From Setophaga petechia (Eukaryota > Chordata > Aves > Passeriformes > Parulidae): a stretch of DNA of 64,000 bases. The stretch spans positions 20,381,165 through 20,445,164 of the forward strand of contig JANCRA010000016.1 in NCBI GenBank assembly GCA_024362935.1, in the 5' to 3' direction. The position numbers and the translations under genes are program-made. Of the stretch, positions 51,381-61,018 are shown piece after piece. How positions within the stretch are numbered: position 1 is the first letter of the stretch; each line of letters begins with the position of its first letter. A model generated the notes under the pieces. It searched no databases. It was given only the letters and a program-made list of their open reading frames with translations, and had not been told where the DNA came from.

Positions 51381-51684
51381 TGTAGGGGGATAGAATATAA
51401 GAAAATAATGTAGAAAGTAATCTTACCCCCAAGGAGCTGCAGCTGGGCCAATTATCAAAGATTAGGAACAGGCCTGCCTTTAACAGGCCACAGCTGAACC
51501 AATGAGAAGAAGAGTGCTATAAAAGAGTGGGGTGGCTGCTTGAGAAGGATACTGGAGTGAGGTGGTTACTTTGTGAAGAAGAGTCAGTGCTCTGAGGAGC
51601 TGCCCACAGGAAACCACCAAGAAGGTTTGGCACTTTTGCGATAAGGAGACAACAGTGTAGCACCCCTGCAATAAGATGACAACA
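51381..51684 (+). mobile_element. Compact solo LTR, 304 bp
   Basis: The unit runs from TGTAGGGGGA to GATGACAACA and is flanked by a perfect 6-bp target duplication TATCAG (51375-51380 and 51685-51690). It has an orderly core promoter: CCAAT at 51499-51503 and TATAAAA at 51518-51524. The duplication length places it with class II retroviruses, but the sequence is unrelated to the TGTCGGG-type LTRs nearby. It may be a short LTR family; a repeat library would name it. Confidence 0.85.
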
Positions 51685-51864
51685 TATCAGTTTAACTTAA
51701 TTTGTAATGAATGGTTCCTGGTATTCTTGTTAATTTTTTAACCAAAATGACTAAAATAAGAATCCAGTCGTTCTTCACCACCAGTAAAGGCATCATATAT
51801 ATATACTAAAATACATCACTGTTTTGGAACATGGCATAACTTAAAAATGTATTTTTCCTCTCAG

Positions 51865-52000
51865 CATCCCTCCGAGGTTGGAAGCGCCAACAAACACTCC
51901 ATGAACTTATTTCCAGATGAGTCTGTCCAGCAGAGGAGGGAGCTGAATTTGCCTTTTCTCGAGATCAAGAGCAGCATTCTGTCCACTCCGATCTGCTATG
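51865..52000 (+). other. Exon-like open block of unknown identity
   Basis: 136 bp with an acceptor-like TTTTTCCTCTCAG| on the left and ATG|GTCAGT on the right; the frame is open throughout and continues to a stop at 52045. The peptide (HPSEVGSANKHSMNLF... through LEIKSSILSTP) is not one I recognise. Local composition is more gene-like than the surroundings. It could be an exon of an unannotated transcript, a conserved noncoding element, or chance. Confidence 0.25.
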
Positions 52001-52234
52001 GTCAGTCACTTCCCTCCTCCCAGAGCTCCCAGGTCCCAGAGCCTTAGGGAGGTCACAGCCATTTAGCGACTAGTTTTCCCTCAGACGACCAAATGCTTCC
52101 TCCACTTTGAAAGAAATAGCAAAGAAGGGAGTGAGTTATTGCCTCTAGGGCCAAAGTCAGCAATTTTGCCAAATACAAATCACAGAAGCTCTGTTTGCTT
52201 GGCAGTGCTAAGTTGTCTCTGGCTGTTGCTGGGG

Positions 52235-52859
52235 TGTCGAAATCATTAGTTTGTCAGAGTGACCCCGAGAAAAGTTCCAAAGTCTCTTTTCCCAGCCCGG
52301 CGCTTAAAGAAGGAGTCAGAGCTCTTCATCTCTCGGTCTCAAGGTTGTTTATTAATTCTTATCTAAAAAATTTTCTTTCTGCCCAGCAGAAATCTGCTCA
52401 GCAGGGCAGCCACAGGCACTCTGCCAGCCCCCGGGGTGGTGTTATGTCTTTATACTACAAACTACGTGTGCAATGTTTACAATTACTTTCCAATGCCCAT
52501 CACCTATATTAGACAGTGAGCTTCTACTCTAAACCAATCTGTAAGTGCCAACATCACCACAGAAGATGGAGGCCAAGAAGAAGAAGGAGAAAGGCTGGAC
52601 ACACCCAGTTCCCTCCATCTTGCCTCCATAACCCCCCTGTACCAAAATCCCAAAATGCATATTTCACCCTGTGATAACTTCACTAATATTCTACTTAAAC
52701 TGTTGTGGCTTACTGATCTTCATAGAAGGTTGGTAATTTGCTCCATGGGCCATAATCAAACTCACAGAGGCATTTTGGGCTCTGTGCCAGAGTCTCCGAG
52801 CCCCCTGGCAGGGGTCTTGGCTGCTCAGGACAGCCAGAGGGATGTCCTGGGTCCCGACA
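52235..52859 (-). repeat. 3' LTR of the class II provirus
   Basis: 625 bp from TGTCGAAATC to CCCGACA on the + strand. It differs from its partner at 52275 (T for C), 52391 (A for G) and 52508 (A for G), all transitions. The TGTCG/CGACA ends and the main body are related to the two solo LTRs at 696 and 36048, but the duplicated CTGTACAGGG block of those copies is absent. This marks a separate subfamily. Confidence 0.95.
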
Positions 52860-52875
52860 TCTCCCCCCTCTCTTT
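52860..52875 (-). promoter_or_regulatory. Polypurine tract of the class II provirus
   Basis: On the element strand this reads AAAGAGAGGGGGGAGA, directly before the TG of the 3' LTR. This is the normal position and composition of the plus-strand primer. Confidence 0.92.
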
Positions 52876-52915
52876 GCACCAAAAACACCCCTTTTGCAAC
52901 TTTGTTCATGGCCCA

Positions 52916-53188
52916 CTACACGCACACAAAGATGCATGGTAAGACGAGCAGAAGAACCACAAGCCTTGTCAAAATGTAATAACCTACCTTTAAAGGTACC
53001 TTCCACAATGGTGAAAGGTTAAAAAATCCAACCACATCAACCATCCAGGATCCAGTGACCTCCCCAAGTTTGTTAACACATCCTTGTAACTTTTTGATGT
53101 TTTCATAAATTGATTTTGAATGATCTGACATGTTCATGCAGCACATCCCTTCAAATTCTTCACACCTGTGTCCATGTGCCAGCAGCAA
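52916..53188 (-). pseudogene. env remnant, transmembrane subunit part
   Basis: A 90-residue open piece contains a CX6CC motif (about 53138-53164) typical of transmembrane subunits that are disulphide-linked to the surface subunit. An amphipathic stretch and a hydrophobic membrane anchor close to its C-terminus follow. It is separated from the surface-subunit piece upstream by stops, so it is a fragment and not a functional envelope. Confidence 0.75.
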
Positions 53189-53470
53189 ATAGTCACTTGC
53201 TGCTCTGTTTTGGAGAGTTGCTCGTCTTACTGCTGATGTCTGTTAGAATTTCACTGAGTGTAAGAGAAACAGCTCAAGCATTTCACTCAGTGTATGAAAA
53301 ACAGCTCAAGCATGTTTGCTCAGCCAGCAACCCATATGATCCAACTGAGTCAAGGCCACCCCTGATGCTGCCTATGGGGAGAAAATTGCAACTGCAATTC
53401 TCCAAGCTTGTCTCATGTGTGTACATTATCATCACAATTTGGACTGTATTGTTCCACTGATCTTTTCCCC

Positions 53471-54190
53471 TTATGTGTTTGCTCTTTCAAAAATTCTCCA
53501 ATCGGGTGTTAGCAATGAAACTCTTGCAATGCTGCACGGACCACCTTTGACATTTGCAGGGATAGCAGGCCAAGTTTTGTCTCCACAGATAAAAAAAAGA
53601 AAAATTCCCTGTGGTAATTGTGCTGAAACTTGGAGGGATGCTTTGGCTGTCACCTTGGTGTATTTGCACCAAGCAGATGTGTTCCTATAAAAATGATGAT
53701 TTTGGAGTGACATTGTCTTATTTTCTGTGTGTGTCACTTTCAAAAGTTCAAAATTTTATACAAAAATTCATTTTTGCTGACCCAAGAATTTCCAGTTCCT
53801 CAGATTCAAAAGGAGCCACAGGGAGGAACTGTGTCCAAAGATGTTACTCATTCACAGGATTTGAAATGACCTGTGAAATCTTTATAGAAGAATTTTTTTT
53901 TGGAATTGGCCATTCATTCACTGGCAAACCCGCCAGACACGTTGAGAACGGTCTCCCTGGCCCTGAACATGCCAAGCAGACACCATCCAAACCTGCTGCA
54001 TTGGCCAAAGCCCCCCAACATTTTGTTTTGGCTGAACCATGGACAAATCTGCTCCATTGCCTAAGGCAATAGATGGAAGAATGAGGTACATGAGCAATAC
54101 CTGATCGAATCTCAAGCTCATGGCTTCACTCCTTGTGAGAAGTTTTTCCATGCCATGACACCCATGCCAAGCCCCTGAGAGAAACCCCAA
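53471..54190 (-). pseudogene. env remnant, surface subunit and leader pieces
   Basis: Two open pieces (53471-53743 and 53918-54190) lie between the integrase and transmembrane regions. The right-hand piece contains a hydrophobic leader-like segment. The left-hand one has surface-subunit character with a Cys-Gly-Asp and Gly-Gly-Pro-Cys pattern. They are in different registers and interrupted by stops. Assignment is by position and general character. Confidence 0.6.
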
Positions 54191-54531
54191 GTCCTTGAAC
54201 CCTTTATGTGCTGTTCGAGGAGATGTTCACAGTCTTGTCTTCTGCCTCTGTCTGTGTGCTTGCCTCTTCGGTTCTGGGATCCGTGTCTTCCTGCGTCTGA
54301 GTCCTGTAGGGCTCCACGCGTCTCGCCAACACCTTCTTCGGACCTCACCCTGTAGAAACACAAGCTAAACCTTTGCTCTACGTGATTAATTTGAGAGGGC
54401 CTTCAACCTGTCCTACTTCTGGATTTCTGATCAAAACTAAAGGATTCTCCCTTAGTTTTGCCTGGGTAGTGTTATAAAAATGCCTGAGAATTGGTGGATT
54501 GGGTTTTGAAAAAGGAGCTGTTGAGAATGTA

Positions 54532-54723
54532 TCAATTAAGACCTGGATATTTCTGAGCTTCCCAAAGATGGATATTTTGTGACATCACCTGCCACAGCTG
54601 GAGGCCCTGCAATCCTCCCGGATTGACCGCTCCTGTGGATGCAGGTGGCTGCCCAAGCTGACAGTCTGGGCAAGCACTAATGACTTCCCTTGCCTGGCTT
54701 TTTGAGATGTGAAAGGATTCCAT
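54532..54723 (-). pseudogene. pol remnant, integrase zinc-binding region
   Basis: The open piece has the end of a His/Cys zinc-binding module with a Cys-x2-Cys pair (ACPDCQ), followed by the Asn-Pro-Gly-Gly-Leu type linker that precedes the catalytic core in class II integrases. The catalytic D,D(35)E core is not recoverable as one frame downstream. Confidence 0.75.
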
Positions 54724-55347
54724 CAGTGCTTATGCATTTTGATGAAAAAATGCATAGCTCAACCTCGCTTGCTCAAAAATATCCAGTAAAGTCTGTGAAA
54801 TGAGCATGGTTAGTTTGTCTGCCTGGGCCTTCCCCTCTGCTAAAAATCCTGGAAGGGACAAGTATGCCTTGATGTGAATGATGAAATACCTGTGCTCCCT
54901 GTTTTCCAGCAGTGCTCCCATACATGATAAGTATGAATTTAAAATACCATTGCTTGTTTCTTTCAAAAATGAACCCTCCAATCACCTGACCATATTTGCA
55001 TCATATGCTGAATCTGTGATCAGATTTGAGAGGTTGGTGGAACAATTGAAAGACGCTGACCACTGCTGCCAATTCCACAATCTATGGTGAACCTTGGACT
55101 ATTTTTCATCTGAGTCCCATTCCCCTGTGACTGAATTCTGCCACATGATTACTGATTTGTGAGTTTTTCTAGAACCATTAGTGAATACTGTTATCTCAAC
55201 CAATAAGTAAGTTCCTCACTTATTTTTTGTTTTTCCCTATAACATATTTTTGATTTCAGCAATCTGTGATCTGGAAAACAATTCATGCAAACGCCTGGCT
55301 ACTTTAACAATGCCATGAACAAGCCTTTTGATTTCTGCATCGCTTAG

Positions 55348-55960
55348 TCAAAATAATCTTTCTTCAATGGTAAATGAATTGTAGAAAAATTCCTGCCTGA
55401 CATTGTCAGCAACCTTGTCCTTGCTTTTATGATAATTTGGAATGCCATCTCCAGGTCTGTGAGGATCGTCTTTGGAGACCTTTGTAACTTTCTCAAGTTC
55501 TTTCTGTGCTTCAGATGTAAGAGTTCTGGGAGATTTGATGTCATTGTCAAATTGTCCTCTCTCAAAAGATCTAGCCTCTGGGATGTCATCATTTGTGAAC
55601 CCCATGGTTGGTGTCATCCAGTCGATTTCTCTGAGAAGCTGATGTAGGTCATGCAAATTGCTGACTTTGGAGCTGACTTCTATCTTCTGTGGTCTTATCG
55701 TTTGCTCTGAGATTTTCCACCTTAGGTATTTCCACGGTGTGATCTCCTGAATTTTTTAAATACTGATTTTCAGTCCTGCCTTTTGCATCTCTGCAATCAC
55801 ACAGTCACAAGCTTCTTGCAGCTCCTGTTGTGTTGGTACCTTTGCAGAGGCTCTTCCCTGTTGATGCTTGGGACATAGAATGCAAGTGGAGGAGCATCAT
55901 CTGGATGGAGCAGGATGCTGAAGAAAGAGTCCTCGAGATCAATGATCACAAGTGGCCAAT
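55348..55960 (-). pseudogene. pol remnant, reverse transcriptase
   Basis: A fragment around 55,820-55,960 has the first catalytic-aspartate region of the palm (a VIIDLED run in one frame). A second piece (55348-55656) has the thumb-like wording that follows the active site. The pieces are in different frames with stops between, and the YxDD-type active-site box was not found intact between them. The enzyme is dead. Confidence 0.7.
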
Positions 55961-56003
55961 CTGGGAATCATTGAGAGTGAAGGAGGTCCCTGTCGAAGCA
56001 GTC

Positions 56004-56549
56004 TCATGTCTTCGATGACTTTGCTGATCTTCCTGAGGTCATGCAACAGTCTCCATGAGTCTGAAGTTTTCTTCTGAATGACAAACACTGGAGAATTCCA
56101 TGGACATTGTCTCTAGAGGGAAAGTCCTGCTGATCAAACACCGGCATGCCTTGTTCCGCTGCATGTGGTGGCAAAGCAAGAGCTTTGGCTACCAGGGTAT
56201 TCTCTGGAACAGTCAGTGGTGGTTGAAGAGCTTTAGCTAAAACTGTCAACTCTTCATTCTGATTTGCTGAAATGATTGAAGGATAAATGACAAGTCCAAG
56301 GATGCTGCTTCCGTCCTTACCAATTATTAAAAAGTCCTGTCTCTGGGGCGAAGTTCCAGTGACACCTGTGGGTATCACTGCAGGGCTCTCATCCATGAAG
56401 CAACCCAAAGTCCTCAGTCTTCTGTGGGTGAAGCACAAAGGTTGGAATCTCTGTACAGTCCACATCTGTGCATCTTCTTTTTCTGCTTGTGGAATGGTCA
56501 GCGTTTTCTTGCCCATGCTTCTTGTCAGCATTCTCATGCACTTGATCAA
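56004..56549 (-). pseudogene. pro/pol remnant with dUTPase-like segment
   Basis: A 181-codon open stretch whose middle (about 56235-56381) has the IPTG and GSSILGLVIYPSII character of a betaretroviral dUTPase motif region. That domain is encoded in the pro frame of betaretroviruses. The far end shifts frame into the start of reverse transcriptase with no room for a complete protease, so the protease appears largely deleted. Confidence 0.6.
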
Positions 56550-56649
56550 GTTTCACATTGTTTACTGAGATCTACCTGGACTTCTGCACCTGCTAAAACA
56601 CAAACAAATCCACGTCCCCGCAGGGACTGGAGGATTATCTCAAAATCTT

Positions 56650-57940
56650 GAAGGTGAAAAATGTGCCCTGATATGAAAATAAAACATTCATCTGCTCTGT
56701 TTCAGTCTCTATGCAATATTACATAGGGAAATGTAAGATAACAGCAAATAGAAATCAATCAGATAATATACATAACCAATAACACATCTGAAATCATACA
56801 ATTATCAATCACTACAACACTGAACTGTCATCCCAGAGTCTGCGACAGCTGATGAACCTTAAAACAACAGAGAACTGGAGAACTCATGTCCGGATTCATG
56901 TTTCTCCAGATTCCCTTTGAAAACAGGCTCAGCTATCATATATGGTCAAATTGCCAAGCCAAAAGGACTTGAATAGTTTTTGATGCAGAAAACATCTGGG
57001 CTGATTGTCAATCATTCCATTCAAGTAGAGCTAGAACTTGGCCAGAGTTTGAACTCTAATTAATGGATATCACTTAATACATTTTAAAACAAGACTCTTA
57101 AAAACAGCAATTATGAATAGGAAACCTTAGGATTAAAGATCAATCAAACCATTAAATAGATGAATCCCTCTGAAACTTCTGTCAGGATAGAAATTCTTCA
57201 AACACAGCAAACCTCTTGAATTCTCGGCATGCAGTACCTCTATAAAAACTGAAGATATAATAACTGAAGAAAACCACGAAAATGGCAATCTGGATTTAAA
57301 AGAAACCCAAAAAACATGAGTAGTCAAGAAATAAAAGACAAGATTCTGAAGACACACATCTTGTAGATGATCACACAAAGAGATAGTGAAACACATAAAA
57401 GCTGGCTGTAAATATTACAATACCTTGCTAATAATTCTTATCATAAATTCTGAGAATTCTCATTATATAATCAACTTATCAACAGGAAATGTTTGAAGGG
57501 GTTATGACAATCTTTTATAAGTATTTATACAGCTTTAATAACAATCCTTATTTATCAGTGTCACCTATAAAATTCAAACTAACAAAGGTTACAAACTCAA
57601 TACCAACAAAACTCTGAACCATTGAAGAATCAACTGATGACCCCACATATCTGACTGATATTTCTTAAATGCTCTGTCTTCAGAGACATTTCAGGTAATT
57701 AAATCATTACTAATACTTCTATCTTTATATGGTCGTTTCCCTCCCTGAGAGGCATTATTCACAATAGATTTCCATCTACATCATATTTGTAACAACATTG
57801 ATTTGCACTGGTTTCCCCTTTTATCTGTATCTTGAGCAAAAGCCTGGTGCTTTCACACTTTACTCTTTTTTACATGTCCATTTTTTGCATCTGAAGCCTG
57901 ATCATCTGGTAAATGCTCTTTCTGTCACTTCTGTGGGACC
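56650..57940. other. AT-rich internal segment where gag capsid is expected
   Basis: About 1.3 kb between the GC-rich gag-like region and the dUTPase-like piece. I find no major homology region, no CX2CX4HX4C zinc knuckle and no long frame on the element strand. Either capsid and nucleocapsid are decayed beyond recognition, or they were replaced by unrelated DNA before the element spread. Confidence 0.45.
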
Positions 57941-57949
57941 GGACTGGTT

Positions 57950-58930
57950 AGGGGCTCTGTTTGCCTCACACATATTGTGCTGCATCCGCGCAAAATCTCT
58001 AACTTGAGATTTTGTTGGAGGCTGAAACTGTGTGCTGGCTGCTGCGATTGGCTGCGTGCCCGTTGCCGTGGGACCGGAAAAGGGCCGGTTCCTCGGGACC
58101 CTCTGTACCCGGACCGTGCCCCGTCTCTGCCTGTGCCGTCACGGAGTGCGGGCACTCCCACCCTGACCGCGCCTCCCCTGCGCTTGTCTCGGCGCAGGCA
58201 CGGCTTCGGGAATGCCCCCCCCTGCCTGTGATCGACACCGGCGCTGCCCCGGTCCCGTTCTGGCTCCGTGCCAACGCCCGCAACCGGCGCGCGCGGTCCC
58301 TGCTTTTAATTTTGCCTGTGCCACGATACGGGCCCATCTCGGCACTTCCGGGTTTGTCATCAAAGCGCGTCCCTTGCGTCTCGCTGTGGCGGCCGGCTGG
58401 AGCCCTGCAGCCGCTCCCAGTGCTCCGCCCGAGCCTGGCGCGGGGACCCCCGCTCGAAAACTTTCCCTGGAAGTCACGCAAGCCTTGCCCGTCCCGTGGA
58501 CCTTTGGCACCGCACCAGCAGGGTCTGCCGCCGCCCCCGGCGCTGCGCTCGCAAAAATTGCCGCAAAACTTGCGTCCCCCGCCTCCCCGTGGACTGGCGC
58601 TCCGCTCCGCCCAGCCCCGCTCCGCTCGGCTCTGCCCCCGCAGCCGCCGTGGCCCCCCCGCCAGCCTCCGCAACCCCCACGGCCGCCTCTGCGGCTCCCC
58701 CGGGCTGCTGGCTGGCTGGTGCCACCGTGGCACGGGTTCGCCAGTCGCTGAAAAGCAGTTCTCCCCCAGATTCCCCGACTCCCTCCGCCCTCCTCCCCCT
58801 CAAAGTTCTGGGGTTTCTGGGCGTTCTGGGGACCCATGGGACCCTGGGGACTCTGGAGATAATGCCAATTCCTCCCACACCTGTTTGGTAGGAATTGCTT
58901 TTGCCCCTCCCTGATCGGTAAGGGCAACTA
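57950..58930 (-). pseudogene. GC-rich gag N-terminal-like region
   Basis: About 1 kb of very GC-rich DNA in an otherwise AT-rich element, open for more than 240 codons in each of two - frames and 300 codons in a + frame. Position, a few hundred bases after the primer site, suggests a gag matrix and Ala/Gly/Pro-rich linker on the - strand. Several overlapping long frames are expected from this composition, so which one was translated is unclear. A captured host CpG-rich segment is an alternative. Confidence 0.4.
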
Positions 58931-59443
58931 CCACCTGCTGATGGCAGGATGACTTCCCTTCCCCCATCCTTGAGAGAATACTTGCGGCCTGCTGATACCT
59001 GGCAGACCCTACGGAATTCCACGAAATTGCCTCCGACATTACCCTTGCTGGGGATAAAAGCTTCAAGGCCGTTTTATCTTTTTTCAGGGATTTTTACAGG
59101 GTGTGTGGCTGTCATGCCCTCTAGGGCTGACAAGATGCTGGGTTGTTCCTGGGAGCATGTATCCCCCATGTTCTTAATTTTGACCTTTCTTACCAAAAGC
59201 TGAATCATCTACAAGGTCAGTCCGGAGTTTGCCCTGGTCACTGTCCAGCAGCTCACAGGTGAGGATCTTCCAGGCCGGCTTCTGGTCGTCCTCCTTCCGG
59301 GTCGAGGTTGAAACGAATCTTCTCGGCAGAGGTCGAGATGGTCTTTCTGGACTTTTTTTTTTTTTCTTGAGAGTGCCTGTTTTCTTTCCTTCTCGGGCTG
59401 GATTTCAGCGGCTGATGCCTGACAGCGTGGCTGCTTGCCAAGT

Positions 59444-59462
59444 GCCCACCCAGGGAACGCCA
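59444..59462 (-). promoter_or_regulatory. Primer binding site, tRNA-Asn type
   Basis: Two bases (AT) after the 5' LTR the element strand reads TGGCGTTCCCTGGGTGGGC. The complement of the 3' end of vertebrate tRNA-Asn(GUU) is TGGCGTCCCTGGGTGGGCTC. The match is complete apart from one inserted T and a later mismatch. It does not fit tRNA-Lys, -Pro or -Trp sites. Confidence 0.75.
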
Positions 59463-59464
59463 AT

Positions 59465-60089
59465 TGTCGAAATCATTAGTTTGTCAGAGTGACCCCGAGA
59501 AAAGCTCCAAAGTCTCTTTTCCCAGCCCGGCGCTTAAAGAAGGAGTCAGAGCTCTTCATCTCTCGGTCTCAAGGTTGTTTATTAATTCTTATCTAAAAAA
59601 TTTTCTTTCTGCCCAGCAGAGATCTGCTCAGCAGGGCAGCCACAGGCACTCTGCCAGCCCCCGGGGTGGTGTTATGTCTTTATACTACAAACTACGTGTG
59701 CAATGTTTACAATTACTTTCCAATGCCCATCACCTATGTTAGACAGTGAGCTTCTACTCTAAACCAATCTGTAAGTGCCAACATCACCACAGAAGATGGA
59801 GGCCAAGAAGAAGAAGGAGAAAGGCTGGACACACCCAGTTCCCTCCATCTTGCCTCCATAACCCCCCTGTACCAAAATCCCAAAATGCATATTTCACCCT
59901 GTGATAACTTCACTAATATTCTACTTAAACTGTTGTGGCTTACTGATCTTCATAGAAGGTTGGTAATTTGCTCCATGGGCCATAATCAAACTCACAGAGG
60001 CATTTTGGGCTCTGTGCCAGAGTCTCCGAGCCCCCTGGCAGGGGTCTTGGCTGCTCAGGACAGCCAGAGGGATGTCCTGGGTCCCGACA
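59465..60089 (-). repeat. 5' LTR of the class II provirus
   Basis: 625 bp, differing from the 3' LTR only at 59505, 59621 and 59738. At its outer edge it does not meet the target duplication; 25 further bases of element sequence intervene. Confidence 0.95.
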
Positions 60090-60114
60090 TCTCCCCCCTC
60101 TCTTTGCACCAAAA
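60090..60114 (-). other. 25-bp polypurine-tract extension outside the 5' LTR
   Basis: These 25 bases, beginning TCTCCCCCCTCTCTTTGCAC, are identical to 52860-52884, the polypurine tract and adjoining internal sequence beside the 3' LTR. Identity stops exactly where the target duplication CTGGGG (60115-60120) begins. The extension is therefore part of the integrated molecule. Confidence 0.9.
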
Positions 60115-60120
60115 CTGGGG

Positions 60121-60381
60121 CGGGGAAGAGGCAGGGGACTAGCTGTGCATTTAGGAATTATTTAAACTCTTGCACCATCTAGCGGTACCTTTTCAAAAAA
60201 GCCTCTCAATCACCTAACATAAAAGCAGATAATCTGTTTAACTTTCTATTTTACATGCCAACTGCATGTATAATTAAAAGCAAGTAGCTGTGTAAAAGCG
60301 AATATTAAGCATCATCTCTCCCCTAAGAGGCCTGATGTTATATTCCTTAACGTGCGTTTACATGTTTCTTGCAGATAGCTG
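60121..60381. other. Host spacer between two proviruses
   Basis: 261 bp of AT-rich sequence with no recognised feature. It continues the host sequence found left of 52229, interrupted by the class II insertion. Confidence 0.5.
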
Positions 60382-60997
60382 TGTGAAAGATTCATGTATT
60401 TTTATGATTGGCTTTTCGCAAATATTAAAATGAATATTATATGTGTTGTGTTAGGAACTAATGCTGTATTAATTCTCTTAAGTACTGTGTTAAATATAGT
60501 TTTAGGTTATAAAAATTGTTAAAACAGAAACTGTGCTATGTAGGATGCTTTGTTTAACAGAAAGGACTTGCAGCGAGATAGCAGCCACAGGACACTTAAA
60601 TCTTTCAGAGAAAGGGAATTTATTGCCTTCTTATCAGAAGAAACTAACTTGTTCCCGCCTTGAAGGCGCTGTTAGGATTAGAAGGAAGAAGTTGACACTG
60701 ACCAGACAGAATCCTGTGTTTGAATGGAATTTATGCATCATATATGAAGTGTATGAATATGCAACAGGCTATTGTTTTTAAGGGTTAATCCTTTGTTAAC
60801 GGGTGTCCTTTTTCGGGCTTGTGATGCCCAGAAAAAGGTACCCGGACGTCCGTAACTCTTTGCTTTTATTGTCTCATATTGTCCTGATTTAAATTGTCCA
60901 AATTATTATGACTCTAATTGTATTTCTATTTTTATAACCGTTTTATTACTATTAAACTTTTAACAATTTCAAAAGCAAGTGATTGGCGTTTTTCACA
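60382..60997 (+). repeat. 5' LTR of the second provirus
   Basis: It begins TGTGAAA and ends TTTCACA, a perfect 7-bp inverted terminal repeat. ATTAAA at 60951-60956 is a probable poly(A) signal. The right end is fixed by the primer site three bases later. The left end is chosen from the inverted repeat and cannot be confirmed by a partner LTR here. Confidence 0.75.
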
Positions 60998-61000
60998 ATT

Positions 61001-61018
61001 TGGTAGCAGAGGATGGTT
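61001..61018 (+). promoter_or_regulatory. Primer binding site, initiator-Met tRNA type
   Basis: TGGTAGCAGAGGATGGTT is a perfect 18-base complement of the 3' end of vertebrate initiator methionine tRNA (...AACCATCCTCTGCTACCA). Three bases (ATT) separate it from the LTR. Confidence 0.9.

Larger units (their letters stand above)
52235..60114 (-). mobile_element. Class II (betaretrovirus-like) provirus with extended 5' end
   Basis: A 7,880-bp insertion flanked by a perfect 6-bp duplication CTGGGG (52229-52234 and 60115-60120). Reading leftward: a 25-bp extension (60090-60114), 5' LTR (59465-60089), tRNA-Asn-type primer site, gag N-terminal-like GC-rich region, an AT-rich stretch with no recognisable capsid, dUTPase-like and reverse transcriptase fragments, integrase start, env pieces with a CX6CC transmembrane motif, polypurine tract, and 3' LTR (52235-52859). 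The LTRs are both 625 bp and differ at three positions by eye, so the insertion is young. The coding regions are interrupted by stops and frameshifts, so it cannot encode its own proteins. It was probably mobilised by helper proteins in trans. Confidence 0.93.

Noticed and set aside
58012..58914. 300-codon open frame on the + strand
   Set aside because: It is antisense to the provirus in a very GC-rich block that is open in several frames at once; there is no start context, domain or splice support.
52860..60114. Tandem proviruses sharing an LTR as the source of the 25-bp extension
   Set aside because: Identity to internal sequence stops exactly at a copy of the 6-bp target duplication. A single integration with an extended end explains this better than a chance match after a deletion.
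60118..60997. LTR of the second provirus beginning at TGGGGCGGGG right after the first provirus
   Set aside because: CTGGGG there is the target duplication of the first provirus, and TGTGAAA at 60382 pairs as an inverted repeat with the LTR end TTTCACA.
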